Source: Antarcticimicrobium sediminis | Lineage (GTDB): Bacteria > Pseudomonadota > Alphaproteobacteria > Rhodobacterales > Rhodobacteraceae | Direction of reading: 5' to 3' | Length of the DNA: 64,000 nt | Assembly: GCF_004348975.1 (NCBI RefSeq) | Contig: NZ_SMFP01000001.1 | Location: 194,701 to 258,700 of the forward strand | Shown: positions 54,376 through 62,403 of the stretch, piece by piece | How positions within the stretch are numbered: the first letter of the stretch is position 1 | How the letters are laid out: each line of letters opens with the position of its first letter | Notes under the pieces: model-generated | Databases searched by the model: none | The model's input: the letters and a program-made list of their open reading frames with translations, nothing else | What the model was told of the DNA's origin: nothing | Translations under genes and position numbers: made by a program

Positions 54376-56209
54376 CGCGGCACTCGATCCGGAAAACCGG
54401 GCGCTCTATTCGGAAATCCTGCGCGCACCGGCGGGCTATGACCTCGATGCGGCGTTGGCGACGACCTACACGCTGGACTTCGAGACTGCGCTGGTGGTTC
54501 CCGCGACATTGGCCTTTCACGCGGCGGAAAACCGGCAGGAAACGCTCGAAACCCCGCTGGCGCTGCTCGAGGGGTTGGAACGGCTCTCTGCACGCATTGC
54601 CATTTTCTGCGAGGCCGGGCGGATCAAGGCCGTGCCGAAGGGGGCGAACCGGCTAACCGCCCTTCTGGAAGACACCATCACCGAGGTCACCGCGCCGCGC
54701 GGCGGTGCCTTTCACCCTAAGCTCTGGCTCTTGCGCTTCGTGCCGATCGGCGGGCATGGGGCGCCGCGGCTCAGGCTGGCGCTGTTGTCGCGCAACCTGA
54801 CCACCGATGCGTCCTGGGACCTGTCGCTGTCGCTGGACGGCACGGTCGGCGGCGCCATCCACGACCAGAACGCGCCGTTGGTCGATCTGGTCGGCGCCCT
54901 GCCCGGCCTGGCCTCGGGACGACCGACACCGGATCATGTGGCCACCATGGTGGCTGCGCTGGCCGAGGATCTGTCGCGCGCGGCGTGGGAGCATCCCGAG
55001 CATATTCGCAGGATCGGCTTCGCGGTCAACGGTCTGACCGACCAGGTCTGGCGTCCGCAGATCGGCCGCACTCTGGGCGTCGTATCCCCGTTCGTGACGG
55101 ATGGCGCCCTGCAAGCGCTCTGCCGCGGCGTCGATCCCGCGTCGGCCACCCTCGTGAGCCGGGGCGAGGAACTGGCGCTGCTGGCCTCGGAAACCCTGAC
55201 CCGGTTCGGAAGAACGCTTGTCCTCGACGAGATGGCCGAAACCGAGGACGGAGAAGAAAGCGAGCAGCCGTCGCGTGGCCCGGTCCCGGCGCGCGGGCTG
55301 CATGCCAAGGCGTTCATCACGGAGCGGTATTCAAGCACCGAGATCACCATAGGATCGGGGAACGCGACCGCGCCGGCCCTGATCGGCGGTCAGAATGTCG
55401 AGGTTTTCGCGACTTTGTCCGGCTACACCAGCCAACTCGGTACGGTGGAGGCGCAGTTGGCGCCGGAACGGCTGGGCCGGTTCCTGCGGGAATTTGTGCC
55501 CTATGCGCCCGTCACGTCGCCGCAGGAGGACGCCGCCGAACACCGCCTGGAACAGGTCCACCGCGCCCTTGCCGCCACAAGGCTTGTGCTGCGCTGCGAG
55601 GCGGATGAGGACGGTCGCATCCAGCTTCATCTCTCCGCGGCGGATCAGGTGACCCTCCCGGACAACATGAGCCTGCGGATATGGCCCGTCGTCGCGGGGA
55701 TCGAGCACGGGATCAACGTGACGGTTCTGAATGCGCAGGAACAGCTTCTGGCCCGCCTTGCGCTCCGCGATGTGACGCGGTGGGTCGGCGTCAGGCTGCG
55801 TGACGAGACGACCGGACTGGAGCAGCATTTCACCCTCGGCACCGAATTGACCGACCTGCCCGAGGCCCGCACCGCCGAGATCCTCCGCGCGCTGATCGAA
55901 AACCGCGACGCCTTTCTGCGCTACATCCGCCTGCTTCTGGGGGATGTGTCCGAAGCCGCCAAGGCCCTCTTCGCGGCCGGTCAAGGCGGCAGCCACTCGG
56001 GCGTGTTCGGCAACAACAAAGATACACCCATCCTGGAAGACATGGTGCGGGCGCTTTCGGGCGATGGGCGACAATTGCGCGACATCGAACGGCTGGTGAC
56101 ACGCCTCAGCGACCCTGACACCGGCCAAAGCGAGGTCATTCCCGAAGAGTTCCTGCAGTTGTGGGAGACCTTTCGCTCGGTGATCCGCGAGGACAGACGC
56201 CATGGATGA
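54365..56209 (+). CDS. Phospholipase D-like nuclease
   Basis: 614 residues. Two HKD-type sites: FHPKLWLLRF followed by LSRNLTTD (about 115-145), and LHAKAFITERY followed by GSGNATAPA (about 311-332). Such proteins in defence loci (DISARM DrmC, Mokosh, Azaca) are nucleases rather than lipases. The ATG at 54365 overlaps the DUF6361 gene by 11 bp; its stop overlaps the helicase start by 8 bp. Confidence 0.86.
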   Translation: MRDNAALDPENRALYSEILRAPAGYDLDAALATTYTLDFETALVVPATLAFHAAENRQETLETPLALLEGLERLSARIAIFCEAGRIKAVPKGANRLTALLEDTITEVTAPRGGAFHPKLWLLRFVPIGGHGAPRLRLALLSRNLTTDASWDLSLSLDGTVGGAIHDQNAPLVDLVGALPGLASGRPTPDHVATMVAALAEDLSRAAWEHPEHIRRIGFAVNGLTDQVWRPQIGRTLGVVSPFVTDGALQALCRGVDPASATLVSRGEELALLASETLTRFGRTLVLDEMAETEDGEESEQPSRGPVPARGLHAKAFITERYSSTEITIGSGNATAPALIGGQNVEVFATLSGYTSQLGTVEAQLAPERLGRFLREFVPYAPVTSPQEDAAEHRLEQVHRALAATRLVLRCEADEDGRIQLHLSAADQVTLPDNMSLRIWPVVAGIEHGINVTVLNAQEQLLARLALRDVTRWVGVRLRDETTGLEQHFTLGTELTDLPEARTAEILRALIENRDAFLRYIRLLLGDVSEAAKALFAAGQGGSHSGVFGNNKDTPILEDMVRALSGDGRQLRDIERLVTRLSDPDTGQSEVIPEEFLQLWETFRSVIREDRRHG

Positions 56210-59200
56210 TCGTTTCAACGCGGAGGACGCGCTGCGTCCGCTCAAAGCGTTTCAGCGCAAGACGGTCGACTATGTCTCGAAACGACTGCTGAGCGCCCCC
56301 GACGCCGTGCGCCATTTCCTGGTCGCGGACGAGGTCGGGCTTGGCAAGACGATGGTGGCGCGCGGCGTGATCGCGCGCACCATCGAGGCGCTGCAAGACC
56401 GTGTGCCGCGGATCGACATCGTCTACATCTGCTCGAACGGCGCGATTGCGAAACAGAATGTGGCGCGGCTGAATGTCCTGGGCGGCGAGCGCACGCGCGT
56501 CCTGCCCACGCGGTTGACCATGCTGGCCATCGAGTTGGGACGCGCCGGCGGGATCAAGCGCAAAGGGGTGAATTTCTTCAGCCTCACGCCCGGCACATCT
56601 CTCGACCTGCAACAGGGCGGCGGCATGAAGGCGGAACGCGCGCTTATCCTGCGGCTCATTTGGGATCAACTGGAAGACCGACGCGCCGTTGCGAAGATGC
56701 TGCAAGGCTATGCCGGAGCGCCGGGCTGGCGCGGCACTCGGGATTGGGTCGACAGACAGCGGGTCGAACCCCAGATCGTGGAACGGTTCCAGAAAGCCGT
56801 CTCTGCCCGCCCCGACCTATTGCAGGACCTCGAGGACTGCGCCCAGTGCTACAAGGGCTTGCGGGGGAACGACCGGGACCTGAACCGCAGGCGCGAAGCG
56901 ATCGTCGGTCAGCTTCGCACGATCCTCGCCCGGGAAAGCGCCGAGGCACTGGAGCCCGATCTCATCGTCCTTGACGAATTCCAGCGTTTCACCGAGCTTC
57001 TGCATGGCGAGGGCGAGGCCGCGGATCTCGCGCGCAAGCTCTTTGACGCTATCGATCCGGACGGGAACCAGTCCAAGGTCCTCCTGCTGTCTGCCACCCC
57101 TTACCGGATGTTGTCCCTGCGCGACGACGAGGCGGACGCAGGCGACCACTATCGAGAGTTTCTCGATGTCCTGAGCTTCCTGTTCGGCGAACAGGGACCA
57201 TCCGTCCGAGCCGAGCTTGAACTGGAGATGCGCCGCTATCGGCTGGCCATGCAGAGCCTTCCCGGCAGCTTCGATGACGCGCGCGCCATCAAGACCGGGA
57301 TCGAAGGCACGCTGAAAAGAGTCATCGCCAGAACGGAACGCGTGTCCGAGACAGCCGAGCGCGACGCGATGATGCGCGACATCGACGTTCCGGTCACTGT
57401 GGAACCGGCCGATCTGATCGAGGCGCGTGCCGTCGCGCGCGTGGCCGAGGCCGCCGATGCCCCGGGCACGGTGGAATACTGGAAATCCGCCCCCTACCTG
57501 CTCAGCTTCCTGCGCGACTACAATCTGGGTCAGCGGCTGGACCACCTCAAGGATGCGCCGGGACAGGCGCTTTTGGATGCCATCAAGGCCGCCGACAGCG
57601 CCCAGATCGACACCGATGCCATCGAAGCCTATCGCCTGATCCCGGAGAACAACGGCCGGATGCGTGCGCTGAAGGATATCGCATTCAACGACGACATGGC
57701 GAAACGCCTCTGGATGCCGCCCAGCCTACCCTATTTCGGCCCTCGCGTAACCGCGAGCAAACTTCTGATCTTCTCGCAATGGACGATGGTTCCGGACGCA
57801 ATCGCCGCGCTCCTGTCCTACGAAAGCGAGCGAGAGATGGAGATGGGCCAGACTGGGCGGAGCTATACGGCCCGGCACCCTCAATTGCTGAATTTCCGGC
57901 GCAATAAGGAGCGGCTGACTGGCTTGCGTGCGCTACCGCTGGTCATACCGTCTCCCACCTTGGCCGCCGCAGTTGACCCGCTTGAGATCTTTCGAACCGC
58001 TGGCCCTCTGTCCAGTGTTTCTGACATGCGCGCGCGCGCCGGCGCTCTGTTGCGCGATCTGGCGTCATCCATTGAGCCACGCCTGCGCCCAGTGCAACGT
58101 GGAGGAAACCTGACCCGCGGGCAAGACACCGAAGCGGAGCCGGCTGACGAAGGAACCGAACGCGCGATGACATGGGATTGGGCCTGTGCCGCCGCCCTGG
58201 ACGTCGGTTCGGTGGCCTTCGACAAATGGCTGGCCGCAGGCAATATTCTGACGGACGTCCTTCGAGAGGACGGTCAGGACGCGTGGCACGAACATCTCAA
58301 TGCTCTCAGCGAAGCCGCCCGCAGCGACTTGCTGCATGGGCAGCCCGATCCTGAGCGTCTGCTTGACCACCTGACGGACCTTGCGTTGGGTAGCCCCGCG
58401 ACCTGCGCACTTCGGGCCCTTCATCGCGTGGCACCCGAACTTGATCTCAACGATCCGGCCATGCTGAACGCTGCGACGCGCATCGGAATGGCCTTCCGTG
58501 GCCTTTTCAACCAACCGGAAAGCTTGGCCCTGCTGCGGACCGGCCCCGAGGAATTCTATTGGCAGTCGGTTCTTCACCATTGCGTCGATCATGATTTGCA
58601 GTCCGTGCTTGACGAATATGTACACGTCTTGCTGGAGTCCGAAGGACTGATGGACACGGATCAGCCCCATGCCGTCTCCGTCCTTTCGCAAACCATTGAC
58701 GAGGTGCTATCGCTCAAGCCGGCACAGATCGAAATCAAGCGGTATCGCGTGAAGGGGGAACGCCTGGAAATCTCTTCCGCCTTGAGAATGCGAGGTCGGT
58801 TCGCGACCAGACTGCTGCAACAAGCCCAAGAAGAAGGTGCACAGCGGACGGACACGGTCCGGACTGCATTCAACTCCCCGTTTCGGCCCTTTGTTCTCGC
58901 TTCGACATCTGTCGGGCAGGAGGGTCTCGATTTTCATCCCTACTGCCACAGGCTCGTGCACTGGAACCTCCCGTCCAATCCCGTCGATCTCGAACAACGT
59001 GAAGGCCGCGTCCATCGCTACAAGAACCATGCGGTGCGGTTGAACCTCGCCACCAATTTCGAGAGCGCGCTGAAAAATGGCCCTCGGATCGATGATCCCT
59101 GGCGTGCCATGTTTCAGACCGCTCACGCAGAAGCAAAACGGCCGGGTGACATTGAACCATTCTGGATGCTCGACGGCGAAACGCGAATCGAACGATATGC

Positions 59201-59384
59201 GCTTTCCTTACCGTTCAGCCGCGAAGCCGCGCTCCTCGATTGGCTAAAACGCTCGGTCGCGCTTTACCGACTGGCTTTTGGCCAACCACGCCAAGATGAC
59301 CTGATGTCATTTCTTGAAGGCCTCGACAAAAGACATGGAGATATCGATCTCTCCGCACTTCAAATCAGTCTTCGACCGGTCTGA
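56202..59384 (+). CDS. SNF2-type superfamily 2 helicase
   Basis: 1060 residues. Walker A VADEVGLGKTMVARG (about 41-55), DEFQRF (about 257), LLLSATPYRM (about 294), and the C-terminal helicase motifs STSVGQEGLDFH and NPVDLEQREGRVHRY (about 920-935). A long insert between the two halves (about 330-850) has no recognised domain. A DNA translocase is expected, working with the PLD-like and DUF6361 proteins. Last gene of the operon; overlaps the PLD gene. Confidence 0.9.
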   Translation: MDDRFNAEDALRPLKAFQRKTVDYVSKRLLSAPDAVRHFLVADEVGLGKTMVARGVIARTIEALQDRVPRIDIVYICSNGAIAKQNVARLNVLGGERTRVLPTRLTMLAIELGRAGGIKRKGVNFFSLTPGTSLDLQQGGGMKAERALILRLIWDQLEDRRAVAKMLQGYAGAPGWRGTRDWVDRQRVEPQIVERFQKAVSARPDLLQDLEDCAQCYKGLRGNDRDLNRRREAIVGQLRTILARESAEALEPDLIVLDEFQRFTELLHGEGEAADLARKLFDAIDPDGNQSKVLLLSATPYRMLSLRDDEADAGDHYREFLDVLSFLFGEQGPSVRAELELEMRRYRLAMQSLPGSFDDARAIKTGIEGTLKRVIARTERVSETAERDAMMRDIDVPVTVEPADLIEARAVARVAEAADAPGTVEYWKSAPYLLSFLRDYNLGQRLDHLKDAPGQALLDAIKAADSAQIDTDAIEAYRLIPENNGRMRALKDIAFNDDMAKRLWMPPSLPYFGPRVTASKLLIFSQWTMVPDAIAALLSYESEREMEMGQTGRSYTARHPQLLNFRRNKERLTGLRALPLVIPSPTLAAAVDPLEIFRTAGPLSSVSDMRARAGALLRDLASSIEPRLRPVQRGGNLTRGQDTEAEPADEGTERAMTWDWACAAALDVGSVAFDKWLAAGNILTDVLREDGQDAWHEHLNALSEAARSDLLHGQPDPERLLDHLTDLALGSPATCALRALHRVAPELDLNDPAMLNAATRIGMAFRGLFNQPESLALLRTGPEEFYWQSVLHHCVDHDLQSVLDEYVHVLLESEGLMDTDQPHAVSVLSQTIDEVLSLKPAQIEIKRYRVKGERLEISSALRMRGRFATRLLQQAQEEGAQRTDTVRTAFNSPFRPFVLASTSVGQEGLDFHPYCHRLVHWNLPSNPVDLEQREGRVHRYKNHAVRLNLATNFESALKNGPRIDDPWRAMFQTAHAEAKRPGDIEPFWMLDGETRIERYALSLPFSREAALLDWLKRSVALYRLAFGQPRQDDLMSFLEGLDKRHGDIDLSALQISLRPV

Positions 59385-59564
59385 TTTGGCCTTTCGAAGC
59401 TCCATGCACTTTTTTCCGTCTCTCCGAGGAGACGACTTGTGTACACCGGAGATATTACAGAAAGTCAAAATATTATCTGACGTTGATAGCTTGAGCTTGG
59501 ACTTCCGGGACGGTAGCCATTGCACTGAAAGCCGCGTAGTGCGGAGCCAAGGACGGAGGCCGAC

Positions 59565-60216
59565 ATGTGGCAAGAAATTATAGATGAGTTTGGCCTTGCA
59601 CTGAAAGACAACATCATCGCTACGGCTGAGTTCCTGACCTTGTCAGATAGTCGCCCAGGGCTGATTGCGGCACTGCTTGCATTTGCGACCATATTTTTCG
59701 GGGCGGTCTATTTTATCCGGACGTTTCGTCAACTTAATGCCGTGAGTGATCTTGATCGCCGCGTCCGCTCATTTGACGGAATAGAGAGTTTCGCCGAAGG
59801 ATATGCCGATTTTCAGCATGTATTGAAGAAAAAATTCCGACGTAAGGGACCGAGAAGCATAGTCTGGGAGGCCTGGGATGAGTTCAATGAAACTCTTGTT
59901 CTGGATGATATCGATGATGGCCCGGCAAGACTGCGAAATTCAATTCGCCCATCCTCTTTCCTGAATGTTGAGGACCTCGGATTCGGCACCGGTTTGTTCC
60001 GGATTCTGCCGAACACCTTCGTGTCACTTGGCCTGCTTCTCACGTTCCTTGGCCTCGTCGCGGCCTTGCATCAATTTGCAACGCAAATGGATGCGGGCAA
60101 CGGAATGGACGAAGCCATGAGGAATTTCATGAAAATTGCCTCTGCAAAGTTCGTCATGTCGCTTGTCGGATTGCTGTGTTCCATTGCCTTCACGGTACTG
60201 CTTCGCGCGCGACAGA
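59565..60216 (+). pseudogene. zorA: Truncated ZorA-like proton channel gene
   Basis: A strong GGAGG lies 7 bp before the ATG. The first helix is LIAALLAFATIFFGAVYFI. The core block is FVSLGLLLTFLGLVAALHQF, then AKFVMSLVGLLCSIAFTVLL, the MotA/TolQ/ExbB-like part of ZorA. The match stops near codon 215; the frame then runs to 60335 through unrelated sequence. The long cytosolic tail of ZorA and the zorB, zorC and zorD genes are missing. A leftover of a Zorya system at the island's right end. Confidence 0.65.
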
Positions 60217-60254
60217 CCGTTGTAGGCGACCATCAGCATCATCACGGTGTTCAT
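60207..60254 (-). pseudogene. Possible PrtN-like 5' fragment
   Basis: On the minus strand an ATG at 60254, preceded by GAGGA, opens MNTVMMLMVAYNG. This resembles the start of PrtN-family (pyocin activator) proteins, common near integrases, from memory. After about 13 residues it runs into the ZorA-like segment in the opposite orientation. Only a short fragment, so the call is weak. Confidence 0.3.
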
Positions 60255-60595
60255 ATTGGACTTCCTCTTCCATCGGCGGCGCTGATCGGCCGCGGAAGTA
60301 AAAGGGGTTCGTTTTCGTTTGCCCGGAAATTTTGACTGCACGATTTGACGCTTTCGTGATCTGGCTCACCGGAAAAGCATCCTTGGGATGGCGCCAGCGC
60401 GCTGTGTCGAAGTGCCGTGGAAGCGCCGCCTCACCCTCAAAGTATAGAGTGGCCCGCCGAGGCGAGGACCGATGGACAGTGTGTTGTTGTCTGCTACAAT
60501 ATTCGGATCAGGATGATGTGGTTCGGTCCCGGTGCTACATTGGTGCTACAGAGCCAACCCGTGTGAAGAAATTCCCATATAAATAAGGTGATTTT
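60255..60595. other. Right-end non-coding segment of the island
   Basis: No supported gene. It holds the three putative integrase arm sites described in the next entry. An 84-codon frame at 60332-60586 shows no protein character. Confidence 0.45.
60492..60550. repeat. Putative integrase arm sites, right end
   Basis: GGTGCTACA at 60531-60539 and 60542-60550, two direct copies 11 bp apart, and a shorter TGCTACA at 60492-60498. The same word flanks the integrase at the left end. The nearest copy is 55 bp from the right core. Confidence 0.65.
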
Positions 60596-60646
60596 TTAAT
60601 ATGGCGTCCAGTCCATCATGGGGGCGACGGAAAGCCGGGAAGCCAT
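60596..60646 (-). pseudogene. dusA: Displaced 5' end of the original dusA
   Basis: The minus strand reads MASRLSVAPMMDWTPY then stop. This matches the DusA start (MTDAPRLSVAPMMDWTDRH) up to the attachment core, and then runs into island sequence. It is the native first codons of dusA, moved 19 kb away by the insertion. Confidence 0.82.
60605..60619. other. Right attachment core (att)
   Basis: CGTCCAGTCCATCAT, identical to 41642-41656. Sequence to the right of it is native chromosome, including the original dusA leader. Confidence 0.85.
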
Positions 60647-60829
60647 TTTTACGTTCGGTTTCATAGCCTTGACACACACCTTAGTTTCTTCGCGCCACAG
60701 CCCTGCCCCAGCGGCCTGCGAACGCGCGATCCGGTTTGCCCCGCACATAGCCATTCACGCGCGATCCGACCAGATCGGAATGGATCCAAATGCTGGAGCA
60801 CGGCGAATTGGACACGCCGAATGGACACC

Positions 60830-60861
60830 GAAGATGTCTCGGGAGGAAGATGTCTCAGGAT
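60830..60861. repeat. Tandem 16-bp repeat
   Basis: GAAGATGTCTCGGGAG and GAAGATGTCTCAGGAT lie head to tail, with two mismatches. It is in a stretch of about 300 bp (60647-60942) that shows no gene. Confidence 0.6.
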
Positions 60862-60942
60862 AGCACGCAGGTCTGCGCCCTCTGTGCCCCCGTCTTCAAG
60901 ATTGCAAACACAACCGCAGACCGCCCGGATTAGTCCGTCTTG

Positions 60943-61419
60943 TCAGCGCACCCGCGCCATGGGATGGGGCGACACCCGTACCGGGTTGAAGTCCAGTTTG
61001 TTGACGATCTGGAACATGGATACCCTGCGATCATACCAGTTCACGAAAATCTCCCGATCCTCCTCGAACACGACGACACAGTATTTTTTGCCCGCAACGT
61101 CGCAGCTATCACGTTTCAGGACAGAGACGACAAAGGGGTCAACAAGCCGCGCCTTGAAGCCGATGATCACAGAGCGCTGTTTTCCAGTCATCACAAGCAC
61201 ACCGGCAAAAAGCGCTGCGGCAACGCCGATCATTCCCCAGCCCGAGACCCCGCGCAAGGGGTTCAGACCCGCCAGACGCCCCCTGTAGACAACAAAGATC
61301 AGCCGGCCGAAAAATCCAAGAATAGCCACCAGAACGACAATGACAGAGACCCCGATCATGTCGCTTCTGGCCTGCGACGAGACCGATGCGGACTCCTCGA
61401 TATCAAATCCGAAATTCAC
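60943..61419 (-). CDS. Small membrane protein, unrecognised
   Basis: About 158 residues from the GTG at 61419, which follows GGAG by 8 bp. Two membrane helices are visible: SVIVVLVAILGFFGRLIFVV and GMIGVAAALFAGVLVMT. A soluble C-terminal part (about 80 residues) ends with VSMFQIVNKLDFNPVRVS. An ATG farther downstream (MIGVSVIVVL) is an alternative start. No family recognised. Confidence 0.55.
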   Translation of the reverse strand: MNFGFDIEESASVSSQARSDMIGVSVIVVLVAILGFFGRLIFVVYRGRLAGLNPLRGVSGWGMIGVAAALFAGVLVMTGKQRSVIIGFKARLVDPFVVSVLKRDSCDVAGKKYCVVVFEEDREIFVNWYDRRVSMFQIVNKLDFNPVRVSPHPMARVR

Positions 61420-61659
61420 GCAAACACTCCGATACACTCGCAACAACCTTGGCAATCACTGCCCTGCAAAGGTTTGAAAGGAGTGAAAAGGTAAAAGCTT
61501 CCTGGTGTCAATTTTAAGTTGATACATCAACATCAAGAACCGACAAAGTTGTACACAATGACGCGCGCCAACCAAAGCGCGCCGAGGCCTTGGCATCGCC
61601 CCCGCGACAAGGGCGTTCGCCTGCTCTATCATCTGGCAAAGACAACATGCGGAGGCCTC

Positions 61660-62352
61660 ATGACCGGCTGGACCGACTACGCACTGGCGCTGGGTTTTTT
61701 CGTCGCCAGCCACTTTCTACCCCGCATCGGCGGGCTGCGCGAACGCCTGATCAAGGCCGTCGGGCGGCGCATCTACTTCAGCGCCTACGGGCTGTTGTCG
61801 CTGGCGCTTCTGGCCTGGATCATCGCCGCCGCCGCTGGGGCACCCTATGTCGAGATCTGGCCGCAAAGGCCCTGGGCACGGTTGCTGGCGAACCTCGCCA
61901 TGCCGGTCGCCGTCATCCTTGCGACCTGCGGTGCCGGACTAGCGCAGCCCTATACGCTGGGGGGCCGCCGGACGGCCCGATTCGACCCGGCCAATCCCGG
62001 CTTTGCCGCCGTGTCCCGCCACCCCGTGTTTCTGGCGCTGGCGCTCTGGGCGACCGTGCATCTCTTGCCGAACGGCGATCTGGCACATGTCATCCTGTTC
62101 GGCAGTTTTGTCGTGATGGCGCTGGCCGCGATCCCCGCCTTTGATGCCAAGGCGCGCGGCGCACTGGGGCCAGAGGCGGACAGCTTCTTTGCCAGCACCG
62201 CGATCCTGTCCCTCGCGCCCCTCTTGCGCGGCGCATGGCTGCGGGCCAATGGCCGCGCCTTGGCGATCCGAACCGCCCTCGCGCTGCTGTTGTGCTTGGC
62301 GCTGCTCAGCCTCCATACCGCCGTGATCGGGGTATCGCCTTTTCCGGCCTGA
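61660..62352 (+). CDS. NnrU-family membrane protein
   Basis: 230 residues with about six membrane helices. The YFSAYGLLSLALLAWIIAAA segment and the later FAAVSRHPVFLALALWA, with its SRHP motif, are NnrU-like. The family accompanies nitrite and nitric oxide reduction genes and may be involved in isoprenoid or heme-linked chemistry. The ATG at 61660 follows GGAGG. hemN is 51 bp downstream. Confidence 0.85.
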   Translation: MTGWTDYALALGFFVASHFLPRIGGLRERLIKAVGRRIYFSAYGLLSLALLAWIIAAAAGAPYVEIWPQRPWARLLANLAMPVAVILATCGAGLAQPYTLGGRRTARFDPANPGFAAVSRHPVFLALALWATVHLLPNGDLAHVILFGSFVVMALAAIPAFDAKARGALGPEADSFFASTAILSLAPLLRGAWLRANGRALAIRTALALLLCLALLSLHTAVIGVSPFPA

Positions 62353-62355
62353 ACA

Positions 62356-62369
62356 TTGATCCGGCGCAA
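62356..62369. promoter_or_regulatory. Probable FnrL box of hemN
   Basis: TTGATCCGGCGCAA matches the TTG-N8-CAA core of the FNR consensus, with a perfect left half (TTGAT). Its centre is 41.5 bp before the hemN ATG. With a -10-like CATACT at 62392-62397 the transcript would begin at or next to the start codon. The right half is imperfect, so this is a candidate. Confidence 0.5.
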
Positions 62370-62403
62370 AGTCGGGCTTGGGAAAAACAGACATACTAGG
62401 CGC

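Larger units (their letters stand above)
41642..60619 (+). mobile_element. dusA-integrated genomic island, about 19 kb
   Basis: Bounded by a perfect 15-bp direct repeat, CGTCCAGTCCATCAT, at 41642-41656 inside dusA and at 60605-60619. A tyrosine integrase lies at the left end, pointing inward. The right border carries a short copy of the dusA 5' end. Integration into dusA by a dedicated integrase family is known (dusA-associated integrases). Cargo: IS remnants, a GFA gene, a six-gene putative defence operon and a ZorA-like fragment. Both ends carry GGTGCTACA motifs. Confidence 0.88.

Noticed and set aside
46401-59384. A DISARM system
   Set aside because: PLD-like and helicase genes are present, but the DUF1998 gene (drmB) and the DNA methyltransferase that define DISARM are absent.
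59314-59583. 89-codon frame between the helicase and ZorA-like genes
   Set aside because: Starts inside the helicase gene, no protein character, overlaps the ZorA ribosome site.
60332-60586. 84-codon frame near the right border
   Set aside because: Runs through the putative arm sites and shows no domain; stop-poor by chance.
61519-61532. GTTGATACATCAAC as an FNR box for NnrU
   Set aside because: Half-sites are right but the gap is 2 bp, not 4; FNR proteins need TTGAT-N4-ATCAA spacing.
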